DNA from: Komagataeibacter diospyri
GTDB taxonomy: Bacteria; Pseudomonadota; Alphaproteobacteria; Acetobacterales; Acetobacteraceae
Reading direction: 5' to 3'
NCBI RefSeq assembly: GCF_006538165.1
Contig: NZ_BDLU01000024.1
Span: 1-64,000 of the forward strand
DNA length: 64,000 nt
Under the pieces are notes generated by a model. It was given only the letters and a program-made list of their open reading frames with translations. It made no database searches and was not told where the DNA came from. Positions within the stretch are counted from its first letter, which is position 1, and each line of letters begins with the position of its first letter. This document shows, in pieces, positions 1 to 9,809 of the stretch. A program made the translations under genes and the position numbers.

Positions 1-279
1 CTCGGCGCTTTCTGCTGGACCACAAATCGAAGGCACAACATGCCCGGCATGATCCACGCCGCATGCCGGGCCGTAGCGACGTCTTCAATCCTTACCCGCC
101 ATCGCGCATACGACGAAATTCCCGTGCTGCTTGGTTGATAAGCGGGAAAGTACTTTCATCCAGCGTACGATGGTCGGCACCACAGGGCTGAATCTAATGA
201 CCTGATATTCAATAGCAGCCTGTAAACGCTTATACGGGTGAGGAATGTGATGCCTCCCTCAGGAAAGGACAGAAACCGT

Positions 280-972
280 ATGTTGCCAGATTCCATTTTC
301 GATGCAGCCATCGGGCAGAAACGGGGGGCTGCCTCGGTAATGGTCAGTGCGGCGCTACGTAATTCCATCCTGTCAGGCATATTGCCTGCGGGCCAGCCCC
401 TGCCACAGTCGGAATTGGCGGCGGGGTTCGGCACCAGCATCATCCCCGTGCGGGAGGCACTGAAGCAACTGGAAGCTGAAGGGCTTGTCACCTTCATGCC
501 CAACCGGGGGGCCATGGTTACGGGCATGTCGGAACAGGATATTATTGAATATTCCGAAATCCGTGCCTCGTTGGAAGAAATGGCGGCCCGTCATGCCGTC
601 AGCCGGATGTCGCGCGTTGATCTTGCGCGGGTGGAGGACGCCTATGATGCCTTTGTGCAGGGTGCGGCACGGGCAACGGGCAGACATCATTCAGGCGAAT
701 TGAACCGTGCTTTCCACAATGCGATTTATGCCGCCGCCCAACGCCCGCGTCTGCTGGAAATGATTGATGACCTGCACATACGGCTTAACCGCTATATCCG
801 CAGCCATCTTGAAATCAAAGGGCGTAAGGAAGTCACGGATATCGAACATGAGGCCATCATGCAGGCCTGTCGCCGTCGCGATGCGGAAGAAGTTGCACGC
901 CTGACAAAACGGCATATTCTGGAGGCCGCCGATATTTCCCTGCAGGTCATTCGCGGGCGCATACCGGACTGA
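280..972 (+). CDS. GntR-family (FCD subgroup) transcriptional regulator
   Basis: A 230-residue regulator. The N-terminal winged helix-turn-helix (about residues 20-80) has the GntR pattern, with SELAAGFGTSIIPVREALKQ as recognition region and an EAEGLVTFMPNRGA wing. The C-terminal all-helical half carries the Asp/His positions of an FCD effector domain (NRAFHNAI, then IEHEAIMQA, then LTKRHI). I chose ATG 280 because AGGAAAGGA sits about 10 nt upstream; in-frame GTG 238 and ATG 250 lack such a site. The gene converges on putA. FCD regulators usually sense small organic acids, but nothing here identifies the ligand, and control of putA is only possible. Confidence 0.88.
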   Translation: MLPDSIFDAAIGQKRGAASVMVSAALRNSILSGILPAGQPLPQSELAAGFGTSIIPVREALKQLEAEGLVTFMPNRGAMVTGMSEQDIIEYSEIRASLEEMAARHAVSRMSRVDLARVEDAYDAFVQGAARATGRHHSGELNRAFHNAIYAAAQRPRLLEMIDDLHIRLNRYIRSHLEIKGRKEVTDIEHEAIMQACRRRDAEEVARLTKRHILEAADISLQVIRGRIPD

Positions 973-1263
973 CAGGCACCCTTTGGCGGGCACATGACAG
1001 GGGTGTTGCGTTAATCTGGCTGCGATAGAATGCAGCCCTGTATTCGCGGATCGGGGCACCAACTCGCCTGTTCAGGATAGAACCCGCATCGTTATTCATG
1101 TCCGGTCACGCTGTTTATGGTGTGCCGCCAGAAGTCTTTCCGGTTGCCAGCATAACGGTCACCGCTGCATGGTAATGGACAAGCTAGGACCCTACGGTCT
1201 GACCAGACGTCAGCCATCAAACATCGTTCCCGATAACCGGGCCGAAAAGAAACAGGAAGCAGT

Positions 1264-4200
1264 TCAGCCCAGCGTCATCAGGCTGGCGTTACCACCGGCG
1301 GCCGTGGTGTTGATGCTCACGGACTGTTCTTCCAGCATACATTCAGCACAGGGCAGCCCACTCCCCGTCAGCCATGCGGAAACGATCGGCCGGTTTTCGT
1401 CACACAGTGCCTGTCGGGCGGTGGCGAAGGCCGCATCATCCTTGTCACTCAGGATAATGCTACAGGATTCCGCCGTGGCGCTATCCACAGGCCGGACCCT
1501 TGCCCGCACGGCATTAGGCAACGTGGCGTACCATGCAGGCGGCACGACATTGCCCAGTACAAGTGCGGTATTTCCCCCGGCCAGCACAAGGGATATCTGG
1601 TCATAAAGCGTCGCCGTGCAGGTTGCGAGGCATAGGACATTGCCGCGACCGGTCAGGTTATAAAGGTTTTCTTCCCCGACCGGGCCGGGCAGGGCCAACG
1701 TGCCACCGGTCAGGGGGCTGTCACGCAGGGTCACGGCTGTATTGACCGCAGCCGTTTCCCCCTGTCCCCGCAGCCAGTCTGTCCATGTGGACATTGCTAC
1801 AGGTGTGTGCCCCTGTATCAGAAGCGGCAGAACGGGTGCCTGCGCCAGCAGCCTGCGCAGGATAAGCGGGCCGCCCGCTTTCGGGCCGGTACCCGACAGG
1901 CCACGCCCGCCAAAGGGCTGGACACCCACCACCGCCCCGATCGTATTGCGGTTTACATACAGATTGCCTGCATCCACCCGTGAGAGAACATGTTTCACTG
2001 CGGATTCAATACGTGTATGCAGTCCAAATGTCAGGCCATACCCGGTTGCATTGATGTCAGCCAGTAGCTGATCAAGATTGCGGCGGGAATACCGCAATAC
2101 ATGCAGGACCGGGCCAAACACTTCCTTTCCCATTTCCTGCACGTTCAGGATTTCGATCAGGGTGGGAGGAACAAAGCTGCCACCTGCACAGGCCTTCGGC
2201 ATGGGGGGAGCAAAGACCGGTGCGTTTTTGTGACGAAAAGCGTCGATATGCCGGGTAATGTCCTGTGCCGCCCCTACCGTAATGACCGGGCCGACATCGG
2301 TGGAAAGCAGGGCGGGATTGCCCATGCCCAGTTCCCGCATGGCGCCGCGTAGCATGGTCAGGACATGATCCGCACAATCTTCCTGTAAGCATAGCAGCCG
2401 CAGGGCGGAGCAACGTTGCCCGGCACTGTCAAAAGCCGATGCCACGACATCCGCCACCACCTGTTCGGCCAATGCCGATGAATCAACAATCATGGCGTTC
2501 TGCCCCCCTGTTTCCGCAATAAGCGGTACAGGCTGGCCGGTATGCGTGCGTCGTGTCGCAAGCTGGCGGTTGATACCCTGCGCCACGGTGGTGGAACCGG
2601 TGAACATGACGCCCGCGATCCGGTCATCCCCCACCAGTAATGCGCCAATATCCCCTGCCCCGGTCAGCAGTTGCACAACGTTTTCGGGAATCCCGGCTTC
2701 GTGCAGTATCCCTATGGCCAGGGCCGCAACCAGTGGAGTTTCCTCCGCCGGTTTGGCCACAACCACGTTACCAGCCGCAAGTGCTGCCGCAATCTGGCCC
2801 AGAAAAATGGCCAGCGGGAAGTTCCACGGGCTGATACACGCCACCGTGCCAAGAGGGACATGCGTGGCGTTATCAAAATCCCTGCGGATGGTGGCGGCAT
2901 AATAGCGCAGGAAGTCCACGGCTTCACGCACTTCGGCAATGCCGTTTGGCAGGGATTTCCCGGCTTCCCGTGACAGTAGGGCCAGCAGTTCATTCTGACG
3001 GGATTCCAGCAGGCTGGATGCTCTTTCCAGAATGGTGGCACGGGTTGCAGGCGGCGTACTGGCCCAGTCGGCACACGCGGCCCCTGCCCCCGTTATCGCC
3101 TGTCTGACAATCTCCGGTGTCGCAGCGACGACTGTCCCGACCTGATCGCGATGATCGGCGGGGTTGGTTACGGGCATGGCCATGCCATCATGCTGCGCAC
3201 CGGCAACAAGGGGAACGGCTGTCCAGCTTTCCGGGGCTTTTTCCAGCCCGGCCGCCAGTTCGGACAGGACCCGGTCATCGGCCAGATCCAGACCTGCTGA
3301 ATTGCGGCGTTCCGTGCCGAACAGATCACACGGCCTGCGTATTTCAGGGTGGGGTGCGCCATAAGGGACAAAGCTGCGTGCGACGACCAATGGGTCTGCC
3401 ACCAGCTTCGCAACCGGAATGGCTTCATCGCCGATCTGGTTTACGAAAGATGAGTTTGCACCATTTTCCAGCAACCGCCGCACCAGATAGGCCAGCAGGG
3501 TTTCATGTGTGCCAACCGGGGCATAGATACGGGTCGGGCGATTGAGCCCATCTGGCCCGACCACCTGTCTGTACAGCGGTTCACCCATGCCGTGCAGGCA
3601 CTGGAATTCATACGATCCCACGTCAAACGGTTCACCAGCCAGCGTGTGGATGGTCGCCAGCGTGCGGGCATTATGCGTGGCAAACTGGGGAAAGACCACA
3701 TCGCGTGCCGCCAGCAGCTTGCGTGCGCAGGCAATGTAGCTGATATCGGTATGGCATTTGCGGGTATAGACGGGAAAGTCAGGAAGCCCGTCAACCTGTG
3801 CTTTCTTGATCTCGCTATCCCAATACGCCCCTTTTACAAGGCGGACCATCAGGCGACGGTTGCTGCGGCGCGCCAGATCAATTATGTAATCCAGCACATA
3901 GGGACAACGTTTGCCGTAGGCCTGTACAACAAAACCGATGCCGTTCCAGCCTTCTAGGCCCGGCGTGTGGCACAGTATTTCCAGCAGGTCGAGTGACAGG
4001 TCAAGCCGTTCACTTTCTTCCGCGTCGATATTGATGCCGATATCGTAACTGCGTGCCAGCAGGGTCAGTTCCTGCACTACGGGCAGCAGTTCGGTCATGA
4101 CCCGTTTACGCTGGGCACGGGCATAACGGGGATGCAGAGCCGAGAGCTTGATGGAAATGCCAGGGCGTTCATATACGTTGGCGCCACGGGCGCTGCGCCC

Positions 4201-4962
4201 GATGGCGTGGATGGCGTGAAGGTAGTCCTGCCGGTAGCGGTTGGCGTCAGGCGCGGTAAAGGCGGCTTCGCCCAGCATGTCATAGGAATAGGAAAAACCG
4301 GCTGCTTCCAGCTTTGCACTGTTGTCACGGGCCAGTTCGATCGTCTCGCCCAGTACGAACTGCTCACCCATAAGCCGCATCGCAGCATCGACCGCCCTGC
4401 GGATGACAGGCTTCGTACCGCGGGAGACAAATCCCAGCAGGGCGGATTTCAGGTTGTTTTCGTCATGCCGGGCAACGATCGTCCCCGTCAGTGCCAGTCC
4501 CCACGCGGCGGCATTGGCAAAAAGCGGCCGATCACGTGACACATGTGCCAGCCAGTCGCCATCGCCGATCTTGTCTTCAATCAGTGCATCACGTGTGGCC
4601 ATGTCGGGAATGCGCAGCAGTGCTTCGGCCAGACACATCAGGGCCACGCCTTCGGCTGAGGACAGGGCAAATTCCTGCACCAGCGTTTCCACAAGACCGG
4701 GACTGCGTCCGGCGCGCAGGCCATCCGCCAGGCGGGTCGCCAGGACGTCAGTCCGCCCGTTTTCAGTGGGGTCAAGGGTTGCTGCGGATGTCAGTGCCGC
4801 AACACATTCGGCTTCCGGTTTACGGATTGCCTCGATAACAGCCTGACGTAAGGGAGACCGGGATGAAAACGCGGGAGCGAACGTGTCATGAAATGACATG
4901 AGTGTCTGTTCCGGTATGTGAAAAGGTATCCTTCTGGCACGCGGTACAGAAGGTTCTGGCAT
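1264..4962 (-). CDS. putA: Bifunctional proline dehydrogenase / L-glutamate-gamma-semialdehyde dehydrogenase PutA
   Basis: A 1232-residue enzyme oxidising proline to glutamate in two steps at the inner face of the membrane, passing electrons from FAD to quinone and from the semialdehyde to NAD. The proline dehydrogenase barrel (roughly residues 180-500) has RLVKGAYWDSEIK and, near residue 452, YEFQCLHGMGEPLYRQV. The aldehyde dehydrogenase domain (about 590-1020) shows FTGSTTVAQGI, ETGGQNAMIV and the catalytic Cys near residue 850 in GQRCSALR. The last 200 residues are the extra C-terminal domain of long PutA proteins. I see no N-terminal ribbon-helix-helix domain, so it is probably not self-regulating like the E. 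coli protein. ATG 4962 is preceded by GGAGAT; an internal Met at 4899 is the alternative. Confidence 0.96.
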   Translation of the reverse strand: MPEPSVPRARRIPFHIPEQTLMSFHDTFAPAFSSRSPLRQAVIEAIRKPEAECVAALTSAATLDPTENGRTDVLATRLADGLRAGRSPGLVETLVQEFALSSAEGVALMCLAEALLRIPDMATRDALIEDKIGDGDWLAHVSRDRPLFANAAAWGLALTGTIVARHDENNLKSALLGFVSRGTKPVIRRAVDAAMRLMGEQFVLGETIELARDNSAKLEAAGFSYSYDMLGEAAFTAPDANRYRQDYLHAIHAIGRSARGANVYERPGISIKLSALHPRYARAQRKRVMTELLPVVQELTLLARSYDIGINIDAEESERLDLSLDLLEILCHTPGLEGWNGIGFVVQAYGKRCPYVLDYIIDLARRSNRRLMVRLVKGAYWDSEIKKAQVDGLPDFPVYTRKCHTDISYIACARKLLAARDVVFPQFATHNARTLATIHTLAGEPFDVGSYEFQCLHGMGEPLYRQVVGPDGLNRPTRIYAPVGTHETLLAYLVRRLLENGANSSFVNQIGDEAIPVAKLVADPLVVARSFVPYGAPHPEIRRPCDLFGTERRNSAGLDLADDRVLSELAAGLEKAPESWTAVPLVAGAQHDGMAMPVTNPADHRDQVGTVVAATPEIVRQAITGAGAACADWASTPPATRATILERASSLLESRQNELLALLSREAGKSLPNGIAEVREAVDFLRYYAATIRRDFDNATHVPLGTVACISPWNFPLAIFLGQIAAALAAGNVVVAKPAEETPLVAALAIGILHEAGIPENVVQLLTGAGDIGALLVGDDRIAGVMFTGSTTVAQGINRQLATRRTHTGQPVPLIAETGGQNAMIVDSSALAEQVVADVVASAFDSAGQRCSALRLLCLQEDCADHVLTMLRGAMRELGMGNPALLSTDVGPVITVGAAQDITRHIDAFRHKNAPVFAPPMPKACAGGSFVPPTLIEILNVQEMGKEVFGPVLHVLRYSRRNLDQLLADINATGYGLTFGLHTRIESAVKHVLSRVDAGNLYVNRNTIGAVVGVQPFGGRGLSGTGPKAGGPLILRRLLAQAPVLPLLIQGHTPVAMSTWTDWLRGQGETAAVNTAVTLRDSPLTGGTLALPGPVGEENLYNLTGRGNVLCLATCTATLYDQISLVLAGGNTALVLGNVVPPAWYATLPNAVRARVRPVDSATAESCSIILSDKDDAAFATARQALCDENRPIVSAWLTGSGLPCAECMLEEQSVSINTTAAGGNASLMTLG

Positions 4963-5276
4963 CAGAATGATATCTCCATCGCACGATAATATACGATTTG
5001 CAATATAATATATAAAATAGCCTGGCAGTTATCGTGGTTGCGTGGCCCGTGCGGGTTCAGTTGCAGGATGAATACGAATAAAATATGTAAAAACAAATAG
5101 TTAATAGATGGCAGCACCGTTTCAACGTTGCCGCCATCTCCATCGCTTTCAGGGAAAATCTGGGTTGCGCACGGTTCCGTGCGACCTGAACCGTGACGTG
5201 GATGCTGTTGCCGGGCTGGTCGGCATCACGCGGCGTCAGTCAGGTCTGTCATGGTCATGCTGCCCGGACGGATCTG
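4963..5276. other. Intergenic region: putA promoter side and tail of the sorbosone-dehydrogenase-like gene
   Basis: No gene is supported here. Positions about 4980-5110 are markedly AT-rich and lie directly upstream of putA on the minus strand, so they should hold its promoter. The rest is GC-rich and follows the stop of the next gene. I see no convincing hairpin plus T-run terminator. Confidence 0.5.
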
Positions 5277-6617
5277 TCAGTCGGCCGTGCCTGCCATGCG
5301 CCACACGATGCCGCCGACATCATCGGCGACCAGTAATGCCCCGACGCGATCAAGCGTCAGCCCCACTGGACGACCATGCACATGCGCCTCGTCGGGCGTC
5401 AGGAAACCGGTCAGCACATCAACAGGCGTCCCTGATGGCTGTCCATTCGCAAAAGGCACGTAAATGACCCTGTAGCCGCTTTTGGGGCGCCGGTTCCATG
5501 ATCCATGCTGGGTAACAAACAGTCCATGGCGCCATGTCTCCGGCAGCATGGTTGCATCATGCGAAAACGCAATGCCAAGCGAGGCCGTGTGGGGACCCAG
5601 CGCATAATCAGGCGCGATCGCCTTTGCTACCAGATCCGGGCGCTGTGGTGAGACACGTGTATCAACATGCTGCCCATAATAACTATAGGGCCAGCCATAG
5701 AAGGCCCCTTCCTTCACGGATGTAATGTAGTCGGGCACGAGATCACTGCCAATTTCGTCCCGTTCGTTGACGACTGCCCACAGCGCGCCACTCTCCGGTT
5801 CAAAGGCCAGTCCATTGGGGTTGCGCAGCCCCGTCGCATAGGGCGTCAGCTTTCCTGTGGTCAGATCGAGCCTGTCTATCCTCGCACGCCCCTCCTCCAC
5901 TTTCATGCCATTATCGGCGACATTGCTGTTGGACCCGATTGTCACATACAGAAAACGACCGTCCGGGCTGGCAAGCAGGTTTTTCGTCCAGTGATGATTA
6001 TACCCCGCTGGCAGGTCCGTGACCTTTATGCCTGGTGCGGAAATCTGCGTGTCACCGTCATGATAGGGAAAACGGAGAATTTCATTGGCATTTGCGACAT
6101 AAAGGTCATTGCCAACCAGCGCCATCCCAAAAGGCGAATAAAGATGGTCCAGGAAAACCGTGCGGGTATCCGCTGAACCATTTCCCTTGGTGTCGCGCAG
6201 CAGGATGATCCGGTTCGGGCTGGGCGCTCCTGCGCCCACCTTTCCCATCACGAACCCCGCAATACGATTTTTTATCGTCGCAATGTCCGTTTTCGGCGAG
6301 TTGCTTTCCGCGACAAGGATATCGCCGTTGGGTAACCGGTAAAGCCATCGCGGGTGGTCGAGGTTTTTCGCATACGGCGCAACCGAAAGCCCCGCTGCCG
6401 GTACGGGTTTCTGCTCGCCCGACCAGCCGATGGGCGTTGCGACATTAACGGTCGGGAACAGGGTATGGTTTGGCTGTGGCAGGTGTGGATGGGGACCGGT
6501 TCCAGCCATGACGGGAAGCGAGGCCACTTCCGGATGCGCCACAAGTTTCCATGTTACGGCACTGAGCACCGCAAGGCCGATCACGCCGGCACTGCCCCAA
6601 CGTTTCCATGTTTTCAT
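5277..6617 (-). CDS. Sorbosone dehydrogenase / PQQ-dependent glucose/sorbosone dehydrogenase family protein
   Basis: A 446-residue secreted or membrane-anchored beta-propeller protein. The N-terminus ([20 protein letters not shown]) is a signal or anchor segment. The body matches the GSDH/sorbosone dehydrogenase family: [70 protein letters not shown] and a final [12 protein letters not shown]. Family members oxidise sugars or sugar aldehydes in the periplasm with PQQ; acetic acid bacteria carry several. Substrate and PQQ binding cannot be read from the sequence. It looks monocistronic. Confidence 0.85.
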   Translation of the reverse strand: MKTWKRWGSAGVIGLAVLSAVTWKLVAHPEVASLPVMAGTGPHPHLPQPNHTLFPTVNVATPIGWSGEQKPVPAAGLSVAPYAKNLDHPRWLYRLPNGDILVAESNSPKTDIATIKNRIAGFVMGKVGAGAPSPNRIILLRDTKGNGSADTRTVFLDHLYSPFGMALVGNDLYVANANEILRFPYHDGDTQISAPGIKVTDLPAGYNHHWTKNLLASPDGRFLYVTIGSNSNVADNGMKVEEGRARIDRLDLTTGKLTPYATGLRNPNGLAFEPESGALWAVVNERDEIGSDLVPDYITSVKEGAFYGWPYSYYGQHVDTRVSPQRPDLVAKAIAPDYALGPHTASLGIAFSHDATMLPETWRHGLFVTQHGSWNRRPKSGYRVIYVPFANGQPSGTPVDVLTGFLTPDEAHVHGRPVGLTLDRVGALLVADDVGGIVWRMAGTAD

Positions 6618-6925
6618 GATGTTCTCCCGGTTTCATGTTATCAGCAGCATTCCGCAATCAATATGATGCATCTTCGCCATCCTGTGACAGAATAAAGCCC
6701 GGCCCCCCTGAAAGATGCCTGTGATCGCCCGACCAATGGCTGGCGCTTTCATGGCGTCCGCCGCGCGACAGGTTGGGTACGGGCTTATGACCGCAAACTG
6801 ATTGGCCGCGTGGAACGGGGAATAAACTGCATTGATTTCCTTGCCCAAAAGCTTTGCGCCGGATCGACATGCACCATGGAAAAACCGGCAGCCCTCTGTC
6901 GAGGACGGATTGCCGATTTCCATGT
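6618..6925. other. Intergenic region without a supportable gene
   Basis: Short open frames on both strands have no recognisable protein features. The region lies just downstream (in minus sense) of a decayed permease fragment and may be part of the same decay. No clear terminator or repeat was found. Confidence 0.4.
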
Positions 6926-7283
6926 TCATGTTTCACTATTCGTTGGTATGGAAATCGGACGCGGTGCAGACCGGCGCATAAGCACGCCATACAGTATTGC
7001 GGCACGGCCCCCGCCGATAAACAGGAACAGATGATGGATGGCATCGAATGCGGGGAGTAAGACGATCATGCCGCCCACCGCAACCGATATGACCATCGTC
7101 ACCGGGTTGATCCCCGTGTGGTGCCGGTAAGGCAACGTGGTGTGTCCAGAATAAAGCGCGTTTACATCCATCATACCGCGACGCATGAAATAGTAATCTG
7201 TCAGTAAAATAGCGATCAGCGGCCCGATGGACGTGGCCAGCACGTCCAGTGTCAGAATGAGCGACCCTTCCTGTTCCCTGCAC
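6926..7283 (-). pseudogene. C-terminal remnant of an NCS1-type nucleobase/cation symporter
   Basis: The minus strand encodes about 110 residues resembling the end of NCS1 permeases (cytosine/allantoin/uracil type): GPLIAILLTDYYFMRRGMMD followed by VNALY, then two hydrophobic stretches ending FIGGGRAAILYGVLMRR. The rest of the roughly 450-residue transporter is missing. Upstream sequence in this frame is not transporter-like, and a weakly hydrophobic stretch at about 7490-7680 in another frame might be a further scrap. I infer a gene truncated and frameshifted by decay; the family call rests on the DYY...ALY motif. Confidence 0.6.
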
Positions 7284-7867
7284 CCTCGCAAGAGGAGATC
7301 ATCGGGCATGGCGGTCTGGAACAGGGAAGTATGGCGCTGGTCGGTCCGGCGCAGCAGGTAGCCGGTCTGCTCATGCAGTTCATCGGTGACATAGGGCGTG
7401 TTGTCTGTCCCATCCATGGTGCATTGCAGCCTTTTGTGGTTCCGCCTGTTTCTGGCGTGCAACCGGCAGGTCACTGGCCGGGGCGCCGTCAGCCATTATG
7501 TTCCGTCGGGGGCTGGCAGCATGGATTGGCCGGTCCGGCATGGTGGCAATCAGGATCGCCCTGTCGGCGATACATCTGGCAAAGACCGCAGATATCCCAG
7601 CGAACCTGGTCAGATTGGTCACCATGAAACCCGCAAGATTGTTGAAAGCATGTTTCCCCTGAAAGGTTAGGGGAAACATCACATGCCGGGTGGAAGTGCA
7701 AGCCTTATGGAGCCGTAAGCGGACTGACGATGTGCGTCTCAGGCTTCTTTCCTGGCTTGGTTTCCCGATGCGTGCCGGGGGTATTCCCCGTTGCACGTAT
7801 CCATGAAAAGAGAAATGAATAACGCCTCTGTAAATGGAATATGAGCGATAAAATCATTGATGCGAGA

Positions 7868-8274
7868 TCATAAGGAGACCAGCAGGCATTTTTGCGCGCT
7901 GTTGCCCGACATGGTGATCGGCGATAGCTTGGTGAAACGGACTTCTGTCAGCCCGATCCACCGACCGAGTATCTGACTGACCCGCTTGATGATTCCCTCG
8001 GAAGAAGGTGCATATTCCACCCCGCAATCAGGCACCACATAGGCTGCTGCCCGCTCAACCCGTCGGGGATTGCAACGACGGCACTGGCATGAACGGCTGG
8101 ATGGGTGGCGATGATCTTTTCAACCTGCACGCCCGAAATCCGTTGGCCTGCGACCTTGACGACGTCATCGGAACGCCTAGGCATATGAAGGGCGCGGCTG
8201 GCCTGGATCATGCCTTCGTTAAATATGCGGTATCTGCTCCCACTGACTGTTGCCCAGACCATACCGTCGCATTC
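7868..8274 (-). pseudogene. C-terminal remnant of an acyl-CoA synthetase (propionyl/acetyl-CoA synthetase type)
   Basis: In one minus frame, RRSDDVVKVAGQRISGVQVE continues into KIIATHPAVHASAVVAIPDGLSGQ. This is the hinge and C-terminal lid of ACS/PrpE enzymes (family pattern GRxDDVINVAGHRxxTxExE...HPxVAEAAVVGxPD). After a frameshift at about 7985-8040 a second frame runs to a stop at 7868 through KLSPITMSGNSAQKCLL, a decayed form of the LPKTRSGKxxRxxL lysine motif; the catalytic Lys position now reads Asn. The AMP-binding core is absent. It is a dead fragment. Confidence 0.68.
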
Positions 8275-8383
8275 ACATCTCTCCCTGAAAACAGAGAGAA
8301 AACACCACAGATCATATGGAAGTACAAGCCTCATCGGGCCGTGTGTTAACTGACGACACGCCCTAATCAAAGAAAGGGCTGCC

Positions 8384-8827
8384 TCAGGGGCCAATGCGGA
8401 TACCGGATACGTCTACGGTATCGGACGCCTGCCAGGCCGCGGGCAATGCCTGCGGCCTGGCAGTCTGGTGGGACGGCCCTTGTACACGCGTGGGAAAATC
8501 TGGCGGCATGCAGTCTTTCGGCAGGCCAGGTCTGCTGCTCTGCTCTCCCACGAAGGGACTGCCATCATCCATCGCTGGCCCCATACCTGTTGGTACGGGG
8601 CCGGGCATACCGCCTGCCCCTGTCATGCCGTTGTCCCCCATGGGGAAACCACCCGTCATGCCGCGTCCGCTACCGACGCCGAAGCCGGTGGTTATGCTGC
8701 CATGAAGGCTGCTGTTACGCGAAGATGGGGCACGCCAGCATTTATCCGTATGGTCAGGGGGCTGCTGGCAGCCTGCCATCGTCGCCAGAAGGACAATCAG
8801 GAAGAACGTGATGGTACGGTCGGGCAT
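8384..8827 (-). CDS. Small Gly/Met/Pro-rich putative lipoprotein
   Basis: A 147-residue protein that begins with a lipoprotein signal: a short charged start, the hydrophobic run ITFFLIVLLATM, then the lipobox MAGC with Cys near residue 19. The mature part is low-complexity, rich in Gly, Met and Pro (around GMTGGFPMGDNGMTGAGGMP), with no catalytic motif. An outer-membrane or periplasmic role is inferred from the signal alone. AGGTGAG lies rather far upstream of the start (about 15 nt), so initiation is uncertain. I do not recognise a family. Confidence 0.6.
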   Translation of the reverse strand: MPDRTITFFLIVLLATMAGCQQPPDHTDKCWRAPSSRNSSLHGSITTGFGVGSGRGMTGGFPMGDNGMTGAGGMPGPVPTGMGPAMDDGSPFVGEQSSRPGLPKDCMPPDFPTRVQGPSHQTARPQALPAAWQASDTVDVSGIRIGP

Positions 8828-8912
8828 GGACAGCAGCGGTATCTCACCTGTTGGGGGGAAACCTTAACCTGCTGTCCTGTTGTGTGCCCGTCACGAAATG
8901 TAAACCTGCGGC

Positions 8913-9155
8913 TTACCAGTCTTCAACCGTTCCGCTGTCTTCCTCATCCGGTTCAAAGGGATCAAGTGGATCATCGGTGTCCGGGTCAATTGTTTCGTCA
9001 TCATTATCCCAGTCCGGTACATCCGGTTCGGGGTCATCCAGTGGATCGTCATCCGGGTCGGGCCCGGGGTCCCCAATGGGCGTGGGTGGCACCGTGGGCG
9101 GCGGGTCGGACGGCACGGGAATATCCGGATTATCCTTTACCTGCATCCTGAGCAT
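8913..9155 (-). CDS. Small, very acidic, proline-rich protein of unknown function
   Basis: An 80-residue protein. ATG 9155 is supported by a strong ribosome binding site (GGAGGA, about 6 nt spacing). After a short basic start (MLRMQVKDNP) the chain is almost entirely Asp, Glu and Pro, with DPDDDPLDDPEPDVP and similar runs, so it should be disordered and strongly negatively charged. There is no signal peptide, Cys or predicted fold. Calcium binding or DNA mimicry can be imagined, but nothing shows either. It lies just upstream of the lipoprotein at 8384-8827 on the same strand, about 85 bp apart. Confidence 0.6.
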   Translation of the reverse strand: MLRMQVKDNPDIPVPSDPPPTVPPTPIGDPGPDPDDDPLDDPEPDVPDWDNDDETIDPDTDDPLDPFEPDEEDSGTVEDW

Positions 9156-9809
9156 GATGTTCCTCCGCTGGTAGGTCTGCGTGCAACGGAAACAGGAGGT
9201 GACAGGTTGCATCCATGCCCCTGCCTGCCTGCATGTTTCTCTGCCGGGTCTGTTCAGACACGCAGATATCGGAAACGTCAGGATGGGCTGCAAGGGGATA
9301 TGCCGACCGGATGATATCCTTCATGACTGGTGGGAACAGAAGTCGGCAGTTAGCGCAACGGGACAGCCATTGTGCAATGTGCCGTCACGTTGATGCTTCC
9401 CCTGCCCTATTGCAGGAGACTGTCTGAAAAGTAACCCAGGGGTACATCCTGCAAATTATACTGAGCGGCCATATCAGCGCCATGGCATATGACATGGATC
9501 TGCCTGGCCCCTACGACTGCACGTACTACCTCGATTTTTCTGCCGCGCCTGATGCAGGCCGCATAATACGGCTGGAGCATGTGGCGATCGGGCCGGATTT
9601 TTCACCGCCATCCGTGTCACGCTGCGCAGAGCCTGTCAGGACAGCCATGCAGGGTGCATGCAGCGGACCCCTATGCACCCCGACGCTGGTACCGCCTGCC
9701 TGCCCTGATATGCGGGGCCGGATACCATGCCCGGCGCTGCGGGCTCGGCAAGGCGGTACGACCATCCACTCCCACCACCAGGCTGATGGTGGTATGGGGA
9801 TTGTATGGG
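9156..9809. other. 650-bp region without a supportable gene
   Basis: Several open frames of 60-140 codons occur on both strands, but none has a good ribosome binding site with recognisable content. Near 9416-9436 the text GAGACTGTCTGAAAAG resembles the terminal repeat of some IS5-family elements, but I cannot find a partner end. Treated as noncoding or decayed accessory DNA. Confidence 0.35.

Noticed and set aside
1..237. Minus-strand stretch encoding DESTFPLINQAAREFRRMRD before a stop near 98
   Set aside because: It resembles a protein tail, but the frame has a stop shortly upstream and no start; too short to call a pseudogene.
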